64,000 nucleotides of DNA from Limnohabitans sp. G3-2 (GTDB lineage Bacteria; Pseudomonadota; Gammaproteobacteria; Burkholderiales; Burkholderiaceae_C): the NCBI RefSeq assembly GCF_002778275.1, contig NZ_NESG01000007.1, forward strand, positions 62,001 through 126,000, given 5' to 3'. Positions 39,072 through 48,346 of this stretch are shown in pieces. A program made the translations under genes and the position numbers. The notes beneath the pieces are model-generated. The model worked only from the letters and a program-made list of their open reading frames with translations. It did no database searches and was not told the DNA's origin. Position 1 is the stretch's first letter. The number at the start of each line of letters is the position of its first letter.

Positions 39072-39105
39072 GAAAAAACCGCCAAGGTTTGCACCAAGGC
39101 GGTTC
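39072..39105 (-). terminator. Rho-independent terminator of rpsT
   Basis: Minus strand: AACCGCC paired with GGCGGTT, with an inner GGT/ACC helix, followed by T6. About 80 bases behind the rpsT stop. Confidence 0.8.
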
Positions 39106-39183
39106 AGTGTTCGCGGACAGCGCACCCGTTTCAAACGGCAGCGAGGACTGGGCCTCGCCGGGCTGTTGATCTGTTGGAGCGGA

Positions 39184-39486
39184 TCAGGCTGCGGCGAGGG
39201 CCAAAGTCTTGACTTTGGCGCTCAGACGGCTCTTGTCACGAGCAGCCTTGTTTTTGTGGAAGATGCCTTTGTCGGCAATGATGTCCACCACGGTTTGCAT
39301 TTTGGCAAACAACTCTGTGGCTTTGGCTTTGTCGCCCGCTGCAACGGCTTTTTCAACGTTTTTCACAGCAGTGCGGTATTTGGAGCGCAGCGAAGAGTTC
39401 GCAGCGTTGATTTTGATGTCTTGACGGACGCGTTTACGGCCGGAAGCAAGACGGGGGTTTTTCTTTTTGGGTTTAGCGGATGCCAT
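39184..39486 (-). CDS. rpsT: Small ribosomal subunit protein bS20
   Basis: 100 residues, basic, helical. [20 protein letters not shown] at the start and [19 protein letters not shown] are typical S20. Binds 16S rRNA early in 30S assembly. A TAGAAT box about 45 bases upstream on the minus strand is a likely -10 element. The C-terminus [10 protein letters not shown] is slightly longer than in E. coli. Confidence 0.97.
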   Translation of the reverse strand: MASAKPKKKNPRLASGRKRVRQDIKINAANSSLRSKYRTAVKNVEKAVAAGDKAKATELFAKMQTVVDIIADKGIFHKNKAARDKSRLSAKVKTLALAAA

Positions 39487-39654
39487 ATAAAAATTCTTTC
39501 AGTGTCTGAGGATGATGTCCAGCGAACCCAACATTCTAGCAGAGCCGACGCCGCTTTTTGACCCGCCCATTGCACCCTACTCCTGTGGCTTGGGCATGAC
39601 CGTGCCCGGGCAGGCGCTTTGGAGCGAGCAAAGTGGCCGCTACACTCGCCCACT

Positions 39655-41220
39655 GTGAGCCTTTTACGTTCTGCCTCTGTTGTGTCGATTTTCACCCTGG
39701 CCTCCCGGGTGACGGGTTTGGTGCGCGAGTTGCTGATGGCCTCTTTGTTCGGTGCCAGTGCACTGACCGATGCCTTCAATGTGGCGTTCCGAATCCCCAA
39801 CCTGTTTCGTCGGCTGTTCGCTGAAGGGGCCTTCAGCCAGGCCTTTGTGCCGGTTTTGGCCGCCAACCGTGCCCAATATGGCGATGAAGCCACCAAGGAG
39901 GTGATCGACAGCGTGGCCACAGCGCTGGCTTGGTCCGTGCTGGCGCTGTCTGTGTTGGGGGTGCTGGTTTCGCCTTGGCTGGTGTGGGCTTTGGCCAGCG
40001 GCTTGCAGCAAGACGCGCGCGGTTACAGCGCGGCCGTGAACATGACGCGCTGGATGTTCCCCTACATCGCCTTCATGTCCATGGTGGCGTTGTCGGCCGG
40101 CATTTTGAACACCTGGAAGCGTTTTGCAGTGCCTGCGGCCACGCCCGTGCTGCTGAATGTCAGCGTGATCGCCGCGGCCTGGTTCTTGTCGCCCTGGTTG
40201 GCCCAGCAGGGGGTGGAGGCCATCTATGCCTTGCCCGTGGGCGTGATGGTGGGTGGCGTTTTGCAGTTGGCGGTGCAAATTCCGGCCTTGGCCCGGCTGG
40301 GTTTGTTGCCACGGTTGGGCGTTCGGCCCCGCGCCGTCAAAAAGGCTTGGACCAACCCCGCCACCTTGAACATCCTGCGCCTGATGGGCCCGGCCTTGTT
40401 GGGCGTGGGCGTGGCCCAAATTTCCTTGCTCATCAACACCCAGATCGCCTCGCACCTGGCGCCCGGCAGCGTCAGCTGGTTGACCTATGCCGACCGTTTG
40501 ATGGAGTTCCCGACCGCCATTTTGGGCGTGGCGCTGGGCGTGGTGCTGATGCCGCAACTGGCCGCAGCCAAAGCCACGGGCGACAGCGAGCGTTACGCCG
40601 CCATGCTCGACTGGGGCTTGCGTTTGGTGCTGCTGCTGGCTTTGCCGTGCGCGGCGGCTTTGTTGGTGTTTTCGCAGCCGCTGGTGTCGGTGCTCTACCA
40701 CTATGGGGCCTTCACCGACCGCGATGTGCAGCAAACCACCTTGGCCCTGACCGGCTACGGCGTCGGTTTGCTGGGCTTGGTGGCCATCAAGGTGTTGGCG
40801 CCGGGTTATTACGCCAGTCAGGACATTCGCACCCCGGTGCGCATTGCGGTGGCGGTGCTGGTACTGACCCAAATTCTCAACGTGTTGCTGGTGCCCTATC
40901 TGGCCCATGCCGGGCTGGCCTTGTCCATTGGTTTGGGGGCGTTGGTCAACGCCTTGTGGTTGTTGGTGGGCCTGCTGCGCCGGGGGAGCTACAAGCCACA
41001 GCCCGGCTGGTGGCGTTTTGGTTTGCAGGTGCTGCTGGCTACCGCCTTGTTGACCGGCTTGCTGTGGTTCGCAGCGAACCATTTGCCCTGGGTGGCCATG
41101 CGCCAAGAGGCTTGGCTGCGCATCGGCTGGATGTTGGGCGTTTTGCTGTGTTCGGCCTTGCTTTACTTTGGGGTCTTGTGGGCCACAGGTTTGCGGCTCA
41201 AAGCCTTTCTCAAACGCTGA
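39655..41220 (+). CDS. murJ: Lipid II flippase MurJ
   Basis: 521 residues, about 14 membrane spans, MATE-like exporter fold. Moves lipid II across the inner membrane for peptidoglycan synthesis. Start GTG at 39655 gives the family N-terminus SLLRSASVVSIFTLASRVTG; RELLMASLFGASALTDAFNV and FRRLFAEGAFSQAFVPVL follow. TACACT lies 8 bases before the GTG with no Shine-Dalgarno, so the message may be leaderless. 18 bases before the SirB1-like gene. Confidence 0.95.
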   Translation: MSLLRSASVVSIFTLASRVTGLVRELLMASLFGASALTDAFNVAFRIPNLFRRLFAEGAFSQAFVPVLAANRAQYGDEATKEVIDSVATALAWSVLALSVLGVLVSPWLVWALASGLQQDARGYSAAVNMTRWMFPYIAFMSMVALSAGILNTWKRFAVPAATPVLLNVSVIAAAWFLSPWLAQQGVEAIYALPVGVMVGGVLQLAVQIPALARLGLLPRLGVRPRAVKKAWTNPATLNILRLMGPALLGVGVAQISLLINTQIASHLAPGSVSWLTYADRLMEFPTAILGVALGVVLMPQLAAAKATGDSERYAAMLDWGLRLVLLLALPCAAALLVFSQPLVSVLYHYGAFTDRDVQQTTLALTGYGVGLLGLVAIKVLAPGYYASQDIRTPVRIAVAVLVLTQILNVLLVPYLAHAGLALSIGLGALVNALWLLVGLLRRGSYKPQPGWWRFGLQVLLATALLTGLLWFAANHLPWVAMRQEAWLRIGWMLGVLLCSALLYFGVLWATGLRLKAFLKR

Positions 41221-41238
41221 CAAGCATTCGGAATCGCC

Positions 41239-42099
41239 ATGTTGTTGAATTTGTCATCGCCCACCCCGCTCGATTACTTTGCCAGTCTGGTGCAAAGCGA
41301 CGCCCATTTCCCACTGCTGGAAGCGGCGGCCAGCTTGGCGCAAGACGAAGAGCCGAGTTTGGATGTGCAACACGTGCTGGACGATGTGGCGCGTTTGCTG
41401 CGGCGGGTCCAGGCACGCCTGCCTGAAGATGCCGATGACTTGACCCAAATGGCCATTTTGACCCAGGTCTTTTACCAAGAACTGGGCTTTGGAGCCAACG
41501 CCAATGATTACTACGCGCCTGAAAACAGCTATTTGAATGAGGTTCTTCGAACACGCCGGGGCATACCGATTTCTTTGGCTGTGTTGTGGCTGGAATTGGC
41601 CCAGTCCCTGGGGCTGCAAGCGCAGGGCATTTCCTTCCCAGGCCACTTCCTGGTCAAAGTGACCCTGAATGATGGCTTGGTCGTCCTCGATCCGCTGACG
41701 GGTGAATCTTTGGGTCTGGACAACTTGTCAGAGCGGTTGAGTCCGTACCGTGATCCCGCGGACCGGGTGGCTTCGGCCGATTTGGACGAAGGTGAAACGC
41801 CTTTGGGCTTGTATTTGCAAGCTTGCCCGGCCCGTGATGTGCTGGCCCGCATGCTGCGCAATTTGAAAGAAATCTTCCGATCACAGGAAGATTGGCCACG
41901 CATGCTGCAGGTGCTCGACCGTCTGGTGGTTTTGTTGCCAGAGGTCTGGACAGAGCGGCGAGACCGGGGTTTGGTGCATGCCGAGTTGGGGCATGTGCAT
42001 GAAGCCTTACAGGATTTGCGTGTTTATCTGGAAGCCGAGCCTGCCGCGCCAGACACCGTGGCGCTGAAAAACAGGGTGTCTGAACTCGCCGCGCTTTGA
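41239..42099 (+). CDS. SirB1 family protein (transglutaminase-like plus TPR)
   Basis: 286 residues. An N-terminal domain with the SirB1 pattern (LNEVLRTRRGIPISLAVLWLELAQSLGL and GISFPGHFLVKV near 95-140, transglutaminase-like fold) is followed by a TPR-like C-terminus (MLRNLKEIFRSQEDWPRML ... RDRGLVHAELGHVHEALQDL). The family is widespread and often near peptide-release-factor or cell-wall genes; its activity is not established. The murJ neighbour suggests co-transcription. Confidence 0.88.
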   Translation: MLLNLSSPTPLDYFASLVQSDAHFPLLEAAASLAQDEEPSLDVQHVLDDVARLLRRVQARLPEDADDLTQMAILTQVFYQELGFGANANDYYAPENSYLNEVLRTRRGIPISLAVLWLELAQSLGLQAQGISFPGHFLVKVTLNDGLVVLDPLTGESLGLDNLSERLSPYRDPADRVASADLDEGETPLGLYLQACPARDVLARMLRNLKEIFRSQEDWPRMLQVLDRLVVLLPEVWTERRDRGLVHAELGHVHEALQDLRVYLEAEPAAPDTVALKNRVSELAAL

Positions 42100-42102
42100 G
42101 CA

Positions 42103-42122
42103 CGGGCCAAGCACTGGGCCCG
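42103..42122. terminator. Possible hairpin between converging genes
   Basis: CGGGCC / GGCCCG around an 8-base loop just behind the SirB1-like stop, without a T tract. Weak. Confidence 0.3.
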
Positions 42123-42181
42123 CCCTTACCCAGCGGTGTTGCGATGCGTCAGCCATGGCGCACCGACGCCGAAGGGCCAGC

Positions 42182-43234
42182 TCAAGCCACCACCACCTGA
42201 GCCCCGTCACCTTGGGCTGCAATGCGGCCAATCGTGTAGACCTGCTCACCCGCGGCGCGCAAGGTGGCAGCGCAGTTGTCGGCATGGGCCGCGCCCACCA
42301 CCACCACCATGCCGATGCCGTTGTTGAAAGTGCGGTTCATTTCTGTGTCGTCGATGCCTGCCGTGGTTTGCAGCCAAGCAAAGAGTTCCGTCTGCGGCCA
42401 GCTGCCTTTTTGCAGGTGAGCGGCCAGGCCATCGGGCAGTACGCGGGGAATGTTTTCGAGCAAGCCACCGCCTGTGATGTGGGCCAGGGCCTTGATGCCC
42501 GAGGCTTCGTCCGTGTTCGGGTGTTTGGCCAAAGCGTCCAACACATTCAGCACATACAAGCGGGTGGGCGCCATCAGGGCTTGTTTGAAAGGCTTGCCGT
42601 CGAGGGTCGTTGGCGCGTTGCTGCCCGCGCGTTCGATGCATTTGCGCACCAAGCTGAAACCGTTGGAGTGCACACCGCTCGAAGCCAGTCCCAGCACCAC
42701 GTCGCCAGCTTTCACATTCTGGCCCGTGAGGATTTTCGACTTTTCGACCGCACCGACCGCAAAACCCGCCAAATCGTATTCGCCTGCAGGGTACATGCCA
42801 GGCATCTCGGCCGTTTCGCCGCCGATCAGGGCGCAACCTGACAACTCGCAGCCCTTGGCAATGCCACCCACCACGGCCGCTGCCGTGTCCACGTCCAGCT
42901 TGCCGCAGGCGAAGTAATCCAAAAAGAAAAGGGGCTCAGCCCCTTGCACCAGCACGTCGTTCACGCTCATGGCCACCAAGTCGATGCCCACGGTGTCGTG
43001 CATGTTCCACTCAAAAGCGAGCTTGAGTTTGGTGCCCACGCCGTCCGTGCCACTGACCAGCACAGGCTCTTTGAAGCGCTTGGGCACTTCAAACAAAGCA
43101 CCAAAACCGCCGATGCCGGCCAACACGCCTTCACGCATGGTTTTCTTGGCCAAAGGTTTGATGCGCTCGACCAGGGCATCACCTGCAACGATGTCGACGC
43201 CTGCGTCTTTGTAGGAAAGGGGAGTTTGGCTCAT
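42182..43234 (-). CDS. purM: Phosphoribosylformylglycinamidine cyclo-ligase
   Basis: 350 residues. ATP-dependent closure of the imidazole ring to AIR in purine synthesis. Typical: [20 protein letters not shown] at the start, [18 protein letters not shown] near 58-75, [21 protein letters not shown] near 135-155, and the late [16 protein letters not shown]. It is alone on the minus strand between convergent and divergent plus-strand genes. Confidence 0.97.
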   Translation of the reverse strand: MSQTPLSYKDAGVDIVAGDALVERIKPLAKKTMREGVLAGIGGFGALFEVPKRFKEPVLVSGTDGVGTKLKLAFEWNMHDTVGIDLVAMSVNDVLVQGAEPLFFLDYFACGKLDVDTAAAVVGGIAKGCELSGCALIGGETAEMPGMYPAGEYDLAGFAVGAVEKSKILTGQNVKAGDVVLGLASSGVHSNGFSLVRKCIERAGSNAPTTLDGKPFKQALMAPTRLYVLNVLDALAKHPNTDEASGIKALAHITGGGLLENIPRVLPDGLAAHLQKGSWPQTELFAWLQTTAGIDDTEMNRTFNNGIGMVVVVGAAHADNCAATLRAAGEQVYTIGRIAAQGDGAQVVVA

Positions 43235-43392
43235 GGTTTTTGCCCGACTTGGGGCATGTAAATAGAGAAGGAAAGGCCAATAAACGGGCTGGCAGACTAA
43301 AATCAGGGTCTATTTTAAGGGTTGACCCTGACCGCTTGAAATCCCACCACGCCAAAGACGAGCCCCACTTGCAAGCACCTTTGCCATTTTTG

Positions 43393-44484
43393 ATGACCCG
43401 CTTGGCCGCATGGCTGGGCGTGGCCATGGTCGCTGCGCTGATTTTTTGGTTGCTGGCTCCCGTGCTGGCGCCTTTTGTCATTGCCGCTGTATTGGCCTAT
43501 GTCCTTCACCCCTTGGTGCTCCGGCTGGAAGGCTGGACCCAAGGCCGACTGCCTCGGGCCATGGCGGTGGTGCTCATTGAAGCGTTGGCGCTGCTCGCCT
43601 TGCTCGGCATTTTGTTGCTTTTGATTCCGATTTTGGTGCGCGAATGGCCTTTGCTCCAGCAGCAGTTGCCCCTGTTGCTGGACCGATTGGACAACGCCAT
43701 CAACCCTTTGCTGGCCCAGATGGGGCTGAATGTGTCTTTGGATTTGCGTGACCTCAAATCCCATTTGGTGAATTATTTGAGCGCCAACCGCGAAGACTGG
43801 TGGGCGCCGCTCATGTCGTCCCTTAAGTTGGGGGGCAGTGTGGCTTTGGCTGTTGCTGGGTATGCGGTCTTGGTGCCGGTCGCACTTTTTTACATGCTGC
43901 ATGACTGGACGCGCATGGTCAACAGCGTGCTCGAATTGGTCCCGCCCTCTTGGCGCGGGCGCTTCGATGGCTTCATGCACGACTGTGACCAGGTGTTGGG
44001 CGAATATTTGCGGGGACAGTTGTTGGTGATGCTGGCATTGGCGATTTTTTATTCGACCGGACTCAAGCTGTTCGGCCTCGATTTGGCCCTGCCCATCGGC
44101 GTGTTCACCGGTCTGGCCGTGTTTGTGCCCTACTTGGGTTTTGGCTTGGGTTTGTTGCTGGCGCTGCTGGCTGGCTTGTTGCAATTTGCTTCGGCGCAGG
44201 CCCTGGTCATGGTGGCCGTGGTGTTCGGCTTGGGTCAGTTGATCGAAAGTTTTGTGCTGACGCCGCGATTGGTCGGCGAGCGTATTGGCCTGCATCCGCT
44301 GGCCGTCATTTTGGCCTTGATGGCATTTGGGCAAGTTTTGGGTTTTGTGGGCGTCTTGATGGCCCTTCCTGCCAGTGCGGTGTTGCTGGTGGCCTTGCGT
44401 CGACTGCGCCACCAATACCTGCACAGCCAGTTGTATCAAAAAAGCGGTTCAGGCATGGCTGAGCAAGGGCCTGATCAGGCATGA
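43393..44484 (+). CDS. AI-2E family transporter (PerM-like permease)
   Basis: 363 residues from the ATG at 43393, eight predicted membrane spans. Family signs: VLAYVLHPLVLRLE after span 1-2, a long amphipathic middle part, LPIGVFTGLAVFVPYLGFGLG and FVLTPRLVGERIGLHPLAVI near the end. The frame is open further upstream; a TTG at 43336 is possible, so the start is uncertain. The name comes from a TqsA relative; the substrate is not known. Its stop overlaps hda as ATGA, the usual neighbour in betaproteobacteria. Confidence 0.88.
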   Translation: MTRLAAWLGVAMVAALIFWLLAPVLAPFVIAAVLAYVLHPLVLRLEGWTQGRLPRAMAVVLIEALALLALLGILLLLIPILVREWPLLQQQLPLLLDRLDNAINPLLAQMGLNVSLDLRDLKSHLVNYLSANREDWWAPLMSSLKLGGSVALAVAGYAVLVPVALFYMLHDWTRMVNSVLELVPPSWRGRFDGFMHDCDQVLGEYLRGQLLVMLALAIFYSTGLKLFGLDLALPIGVFTGLAVFVPYLGFGLGLLLALLAGLLQFASAQALVMVAVVFGLGQLIESFVLTPRLVGERIGLHPLAVILALMAFGQVLGFVGVLMALPASAVLLVALRRLRHQYLHSQLYQKSGSGMAEQGPDQA

Positions 44485-45167
44485 AGCAGCTGGCTTTGGA
44501 CATTGGCTTGGCATCGACGCCCACCCTTGGCAATTTCTTTGCAGGCCCCAATGAGGCGGCACTGAGCCACCTGCGGTTGTGGACATCTTCCAGCAGTCGC
44601 TCTCCGGTGCCCAGCTATTTATGGGGTGAGAGCGGTTCGGGCAAAACCCATTTGTTGCACGCGGTTCACCATGCGCTCAAAGAGCAAGGCGCTCAAGTCG
44701 GCTGGCTGGATGCCCACACCATGGACCCGCCCGAGTTCAAGGACGACTGGGCCGCCGTGCTGATGGACGATGTGCACCTGTACAACGCCGAGCAGCAGCA
44801 CACCGCCTTCAACTGGTTTGTCAACGCGCTCACGCCCCGCAGCGGTTCGCCGCGCTGGGTTTTGGCCGCCGGTGCTGTGCCGCCGGCCGATCTGAAGCTG
44901 CGCGACGACTTGCGCAGCCGTTTGGGCTGGGGCCACATCGATGCCCTGCAGGTACTGGGCGAGTCCGAGCGCCGCGCCGTGCTGCGCCAAGAGGCCGATG
45001 CCCGCGGCCTGTTTTTGAGCGACGAAGTCATGTCGTACATGCTCAAGCGCTTTTCGCGTGATTTGGGCAGTCTGATGCAGTTGCTGGACCACTTGGATCA
45101 ATATGCTTTGCAAACGCAACGTGCCCTGACCATTCCGCTGGTGCGCGCGATGCTGGAGAACGAATGA
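44481..45167 (+). CDS. hda: DnaA regulatory inactivator Hda
   Basis: 228 residues. With DNA-loaded DnaN clamp it stimulates ATP hydrolysis by DnaA after initiation. The clamp-binding motif QLALDI is at residues 3-8; the AAA+ core shows Walker A GESGSGKTHLLHAV and Walker B AVLMDDVHLY; the arginine-finger/sensor region is DDLRSRLGWG. Coupled by ATGA to the genes on both sides. Confidence 0.95.
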   Translation: MKQLALDIGLASTPTLGNFFAGPNEAALSHLRLWTSSSSRSPVPSYLWGESGSGKTHLLHAVHHALKEQGAQVGWLDAHTMDPPEFKDDWAAVLMDDVHLYNAEQQHTAFNWFVNALTPRSGSPRWVLAAGAVPPADLKLRDDLRSRLGWGHIDALQVLGESERRAVLRQEADARGLFLSDEVMSYMLKRFSRDLGSLMQLLDHLDQYALQTQRALTIPLVRAMLENE

Positions 45168-45832
45168 AACTCGCGCTGTTTGACTTGGACCATACCTTGT
45201 TGCCATTGGACTCTGACCACACTTGGGGCGTGTTCACCACCGAGATGGGGTGGACCGACCCGGTGCTCTTCGGCCAACGCAACGACGAGTTCTACGCCCA
45301 CTACCAAGCGGGTACGCTGGACATTCATGACTATGTGCGCTTTGCCACGCGCGCTGCCCGCGAACGCGGCGCGAGCGAGGCGGCCCAGGCGCATGCCCGG
45401 TACATGGACGAAGTGATCCGGCCGCGCATCACGCCCGAGGCGCTTGCACTGGTACGATCGCACCAGCAGGCCGGCGATACGGTCATGATCGTGACGGCCA
45501 CCAATGAGTTTGTGACCCGCCCGATTGCCCAGGCCTTCGGTGTGAGCGAGTTGATCGCTGTGGACCTCGAGCGTGATTCCAGCGGTTGGATCACAGGCGA
45601 AATCCGGGGGACACCCTCTTTTCGCGAGGGTAAAGTCACTCGGGTGGCGCATTGGCTGAGCCAAAAAGGCCTGGCCTGGGGCGACGTGGAGATGACGTTC
45701 TACTCGGACTCCATGAACGACCTGCCACTGCTGGAAAAAGCCCACCATCCGGTGGCAACGAACCCTGACGCTCGGTTGCGTCAATTGGCCACTGAACGTG
45801 GCTGGCGTATCCTCGACCTCTTTCAAGAATGA
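45164..45832 (+). CDS. HAD-IB family phosphatase
   Basis: 222 residues. HAD hydrolase with nucleophile motif LFDLDHTLLPLDSD (first Asp attacks), motif II in MIVTATNEF, the Lys of REGKVTRV, and motif IV YSDSMNDLPLLEKA. The SerB/HAD-IB branch includes phosphoserine and histidinol phosphate phosphatases; in Burkholderiales relatives are annotated either way. Position after hda and before pcnB is conserved in the order. Exact substrate uncertain. Confidence 0.9.
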   Translation: MKLALFDLDHTLLPLDSDHTWGVFTTEMGWTDPVLFGQRNDEFYAHYQAGTLDIHDYVRFATRAARERGASEAAQAHARYMDEVIRPRITPEALALVRSHQQAGDTVMIVTATNEFVTRPIAQAFGVSELIAVDLERDSSGWITGEIRGTPSFREGKVTRVAHWLSQKGLAWGDVEMTFYSDSMNDLPLLEKAHHPVATNPDARLRQLATERGWRILDLFQE

Positions 45833-47382
45833 TCAAACAATTCATCGACAAGCTGATGGGCAAAACACCCAAGAGCAGCAAACCCCACTTTGGCCGCCGC
45901 ACCGAGGTGCCCGCGTCTGTGCACGGCATCGACCCCAACTTGGTGGACGAACGGGCCATCAACGTCACACGTACTTTGCAGCAGGCCGGATTCGAGGCGT
46001 ATGTGGTGGGTGGCGCGGTGCGTGACTTGCTGCTGGGTTTGCGCCCCAAAGATTTTGATGTGGCCACCAACGCCACGCCCGAGCAGGTCAAGGGCCTGTT
46101 TCGCCGTGCTTTCATCATTGGGCGGCGCTTTCGCATCGTGCACGTGGTCTACGGCCGCGGGCGCGACAACGAGGTGATCGAGGTCTCCACCTTCCGGGCG
46201 CATTTGGACAACGTGGCTGCTGAACAGGTCAAAGGCAACGAGCGCACGAGCAAGCGCCAGCTCGAAGGCATGCAGCATGCGGTGGACTCCTCCGGGCGAG
46301 TGCTGCGTGACAACGTCTGGGGTCCGCAAGACGAAGACGCCACGCGCCGCGACTTCACAGTGAACGCCATGTACTACGACCCTGAGTCGCAAATCGTGGT
46401 GGATTACCACGGCGGCATTCAGGACGCTAAAAAACGCGTTTTGCGCATGATCGGTGACCCGGTGGCGCGTTACCGCGAAGACCCGGTGCGCATCATCCGC
46501 GCCGTGCGATTTGCCGCCAAGCTCAGCCCACTGGGCTTCAAGCTCGAAGCCAAAACCGCCAAGCCCCTGACGACCTCGGCCGCTTTGCTGGCCGATGTGC
46601 CGCAAAGCCGATTGTTTGACGAGATGCTCAAGCTCTTGCAAACCGGGCACGCCTTGGCCTCGATCGCCCAGTTGAAGAACCTGGAACTGGCCACCGGCAT
46701 TTACCCCCTGCTGGATGTGGTGGTGGAGCGGGCCGACAGCGCTTTTGTGCAAGTCGCTCTGGCCGACACCGACCGCCGCGTGGGCGAGGGCAAGCCCGTG
46801 GCGCCGAGCTTTTTGCTCGCTTGCGTTCTGTGGGCCGATGTGCGCGAAGGCTGGGCCAAACGCCTGGCCCGCAAAGAGCACCCACACCCGGCTTTGCAGG
46901 ATGCGATCGACGAGGTGTTTGACGCCCGCATCGGCGATGTGTCTGGCCGGGGCAAGCTGGCGGCTGACATGCGCGAGATCTGGATGATGCAGCCGCGCTT
47001 TGAAAAGCGCGTGGGCAGCACACCTTTTGGCTTGGTGGAGCAGCCACGCTTTCGTGCGGGCTTCGACTTTTTGCGCCTGCGCGCGGACATTGATGAGGTG
47101 GATATTCGCCTGGCCGACTGGTGGCAAGAGTTCAGCATGGCCAGCGATGCAGAGCGCGAAGATCTGGTGCAGGCGGCCAAGGCCGAGCAGCAGGCCTCGC
47201 AAGCGGCCAAGCCCCGCGTGCGCCGAGCACCCCGGCCCGAAGGCGCGCCTGCGCCAGCCGAGAGCCGTCCTGCCGCAGACGCTGAAGGCAGCGAGGACGG
47301 TGCAGTCAAAAAACGCCGCCGCCGTCGCCGCAAGCCCGGCGCCGCGGGGGATCAGGCTGGCGACGGCGGCAGCGCCGCTTGA
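45829..47382 (+). CDS. pcnB: Poly(A) polymerase I
   Basis: 517 residues. Adds 3' poly(A) tails to RNA and so promotes decay. Class II nucleotidyltransferase core: YVVGGAVRDLLLGLRPKDFD with the metal Asp pair near 68-77, RFRIVHVVYGRGRDNEVIEV, RRDFTVNAMYYD, and the RNA-binding helix domain YREDPVRIIRAVRFAAKL. The C-terminal 75 residues are a basic, Ala/Pro-rich tail ending with KKRRRRRRKPG, typical for an RNA-binding tail. ATGA overlap with the HAD gene. Confidence 0.96.
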   Translation: MIKQFIDKLMGKTPKSSKPHFGRRTEVPASVHGIDPNLVDERAINVTRTLQQAGFEAYVVGGAVRDLLLGLRPKDFDVATNATPEQVKGLFRRAFIIGRRFRIVHVVYGRGRDNEVIEVSTFRAHLDNVAAEQVKGNERTSKRQLEGMQHAVDSSGRVLRDNVWGPQDEDATRRDFTVNAMYYDPESQIVVDYHGGIQDAKKRVLRMIGDPVARYREDPVRIIRAVRFAAKLSPLGFKLEAKTAKPLTTSAALLADVPQSRLFDEMLKLLQTGHALASIAQLKNLELATGIYPLLDVVVERADSAFVQVALADTDRRVGEGKPVAPSFLLACVLWADVREGWAKRLARKEHPHPALQDAIDEVFDARIGDVSGRGKLAADMREIWMMQPRFEKRVGSTPFGLVEQPRFRAGFDFLRLRADIDEVDIRLADWWQEFSMASDAEREDLVQAAKAEQQASQAAKPRVRRAPRPEGAPAPAESRPAADAEGSEDGAVKKRRRRRRKPGAAGDQAGDGGSAA

Positions 47383-47411
47383 GCCTGTGATCTGATTCAC
47401 GAGGGGCGATC

Positions 47412-47891
47412 TTGCGAGACCCAGTCACCGCCTGTGTGGCCTTAGGGGCCAATCTGGGCGATGCCCGTGCGGCGGTGCTGCAGGCCTTCGAGGCACTGGC
47501 CAGTTGGCCCGGCATGGAGCTCACAGGCCGCTCCGTGCTTTACCGCACAGCGCCCCATGAAGCACAGGGGCCCGACTTCATCAATGCGGTGGCCCGCATC
47601 GACACGCGCTTGACCGCCCCCGATGTGCTGAATGCTTTGCAAGCCATCGAACACCAGGCGGGCCGTTTGCGCCCCTACGTGAATGCACCGCGCAGCCTGG
47701 ACTTGGACCTGTTGTTTTACGGCGATGCGTGCATGCACAGCCCCCGCCTGACGCTGCCCCACCCACGCTGGCGTGAGCGGGCTTTTGTGCTTTACCCCTT
47801 GGCCGATGTGTGGCCGCAGCGTGTGTTGCCTGAAGACATGGCCCGTGTGGTGGGGCAAGTTATCGAACGCGATGGAGCGGCGCACACATGA
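47412..47891 (+). CDS. folK: 2-amino-4-hydroxy-6-hydroxymethyldihydropteridine pyrophosphokinase
   Basis: 159 residues. Pyrophosphorylates hydroxymethyldihydropterin in folate synthesis. Signature ACVALGANLGDARAAVLQA and APRSLDLDLLFYGD (usual form GPRxxDxDLL), with LPHPRWRERAFVLYPL. Start is TTG at 47412, supported by GAGGGG six bases upstream; no ATG gives a full N-terminus. 29 bases behind pcnB, the common pcnB-folK pair; ATGA overlap with the next gene. Confidence 0.95.
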   Translation: MRDPVTACVALGANLGDARAAVLQAFEALASWPGMELTGRSVLYRTAPHEAQGPDFINAVARIDTRLTAPDVLNALQAIEHQAGRLRPYVNAPRSLDLDLLFYGDACMHSPRLTLPHPRWRERAFVLYPLADVWPQRVLPEDMARVVGQVIERDGAAHT

Positions 47892-48250
47892 CTTTTTTCA
47901 CCAGTTTGCCCGTGTCCCTGCAGACCATTTTGCTGTTGCTGGCCAGCAACGTGTTCATGACTTTTGCCTGGTATGGCCATCTGCGCAACATGTCCACAGC
48001 CCCTTGGTATGCCGCGGCCTTGGTGAGTTGGGGCATCGCCTTGTTCGAATACATGTTCCAGGTGCCGGCCAATCGCATCGGTTATACGCAATTGAGCGTG
48101 GCACAGCTGAAGATCATGCAAGAGGTCATCACTTTGAGTGTGTTTGTACCTTTTGCGATTTTTTACCTCAAAGAGCCTTTCAAGTTGGATTACCTTTGGG
48201 CCGCTTTGTGCATGGTGGGGGCGGTTTATTTCATTTTCAGAAGCCCCTGA
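47888..48250 (+). CDS. DMT-like small membrane protein (DUF486)
   Basis: 120 residues with four spans. FMTFAWYGHLRN near 24-35, WGIALFEYMFQVPANRIGY near 48-66 and LKIMQEVITLSVFVPFAIFY mark the DUF486 family, distant kin of small drug/metabolite transporters. No known substrate. Coupled to folK by ATGA; last gene of the chain that begins with the permease. Confidence 0.9.
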   Translation: MTFFTSLPVSLQTILLLLASNVFMTFAWYGHLRNMSTAPWYAAALVSWGIALFEYMFQVPANRIGYTQLSVAQLKIMQEVITLSVFVPFAIFYLKEPFKLDYLWAALCMVGAVYFIFRSP

Positions 48251-48295
48251 TTCGTGGGTTCTCAATTCCTGGTTTTTGTACGGTTAAACTCGTTG

Positions 48296-48313
48296 CTGTC
48301 ACACCTTTGTCAC
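48296..48313 (+). promoter_or_regulatory. Pho-box-like direct repeat before the phosphate uptake genes
   Basis: CTGTCAC and TTGTCAC in direct repeat with an 11-base period (48296 and 48307), matching the layout and near-consensus of a PhoB box (CTGTCAT repeats). It lies 34 bases before the DUF47 ATG, so phosphate starvation control is likely. Confidence 0.6.
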
Positions 48314-48346
48314 ATTTGACTTTGTACCGTTACCAGGAGCTTTTCC

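Larger units (their letters stand above)
38871..39183. other. Gene-free stretch between DUF3579 and rpsT
   Basis: Holds the DUF3579 terminator, a long inverted repeat (38946-39026) and the rpsT terminator. I see no ORF with coding character and no tRNA-like fold in it. Confidence 0.6.

Noticed and set aside
39664-41223. 519-codon Gln/His-rich frame opposite murJ
   Set aside because: Shadow of MurJ leucine/valine codons on the other strand; murJ has complete family motifs.
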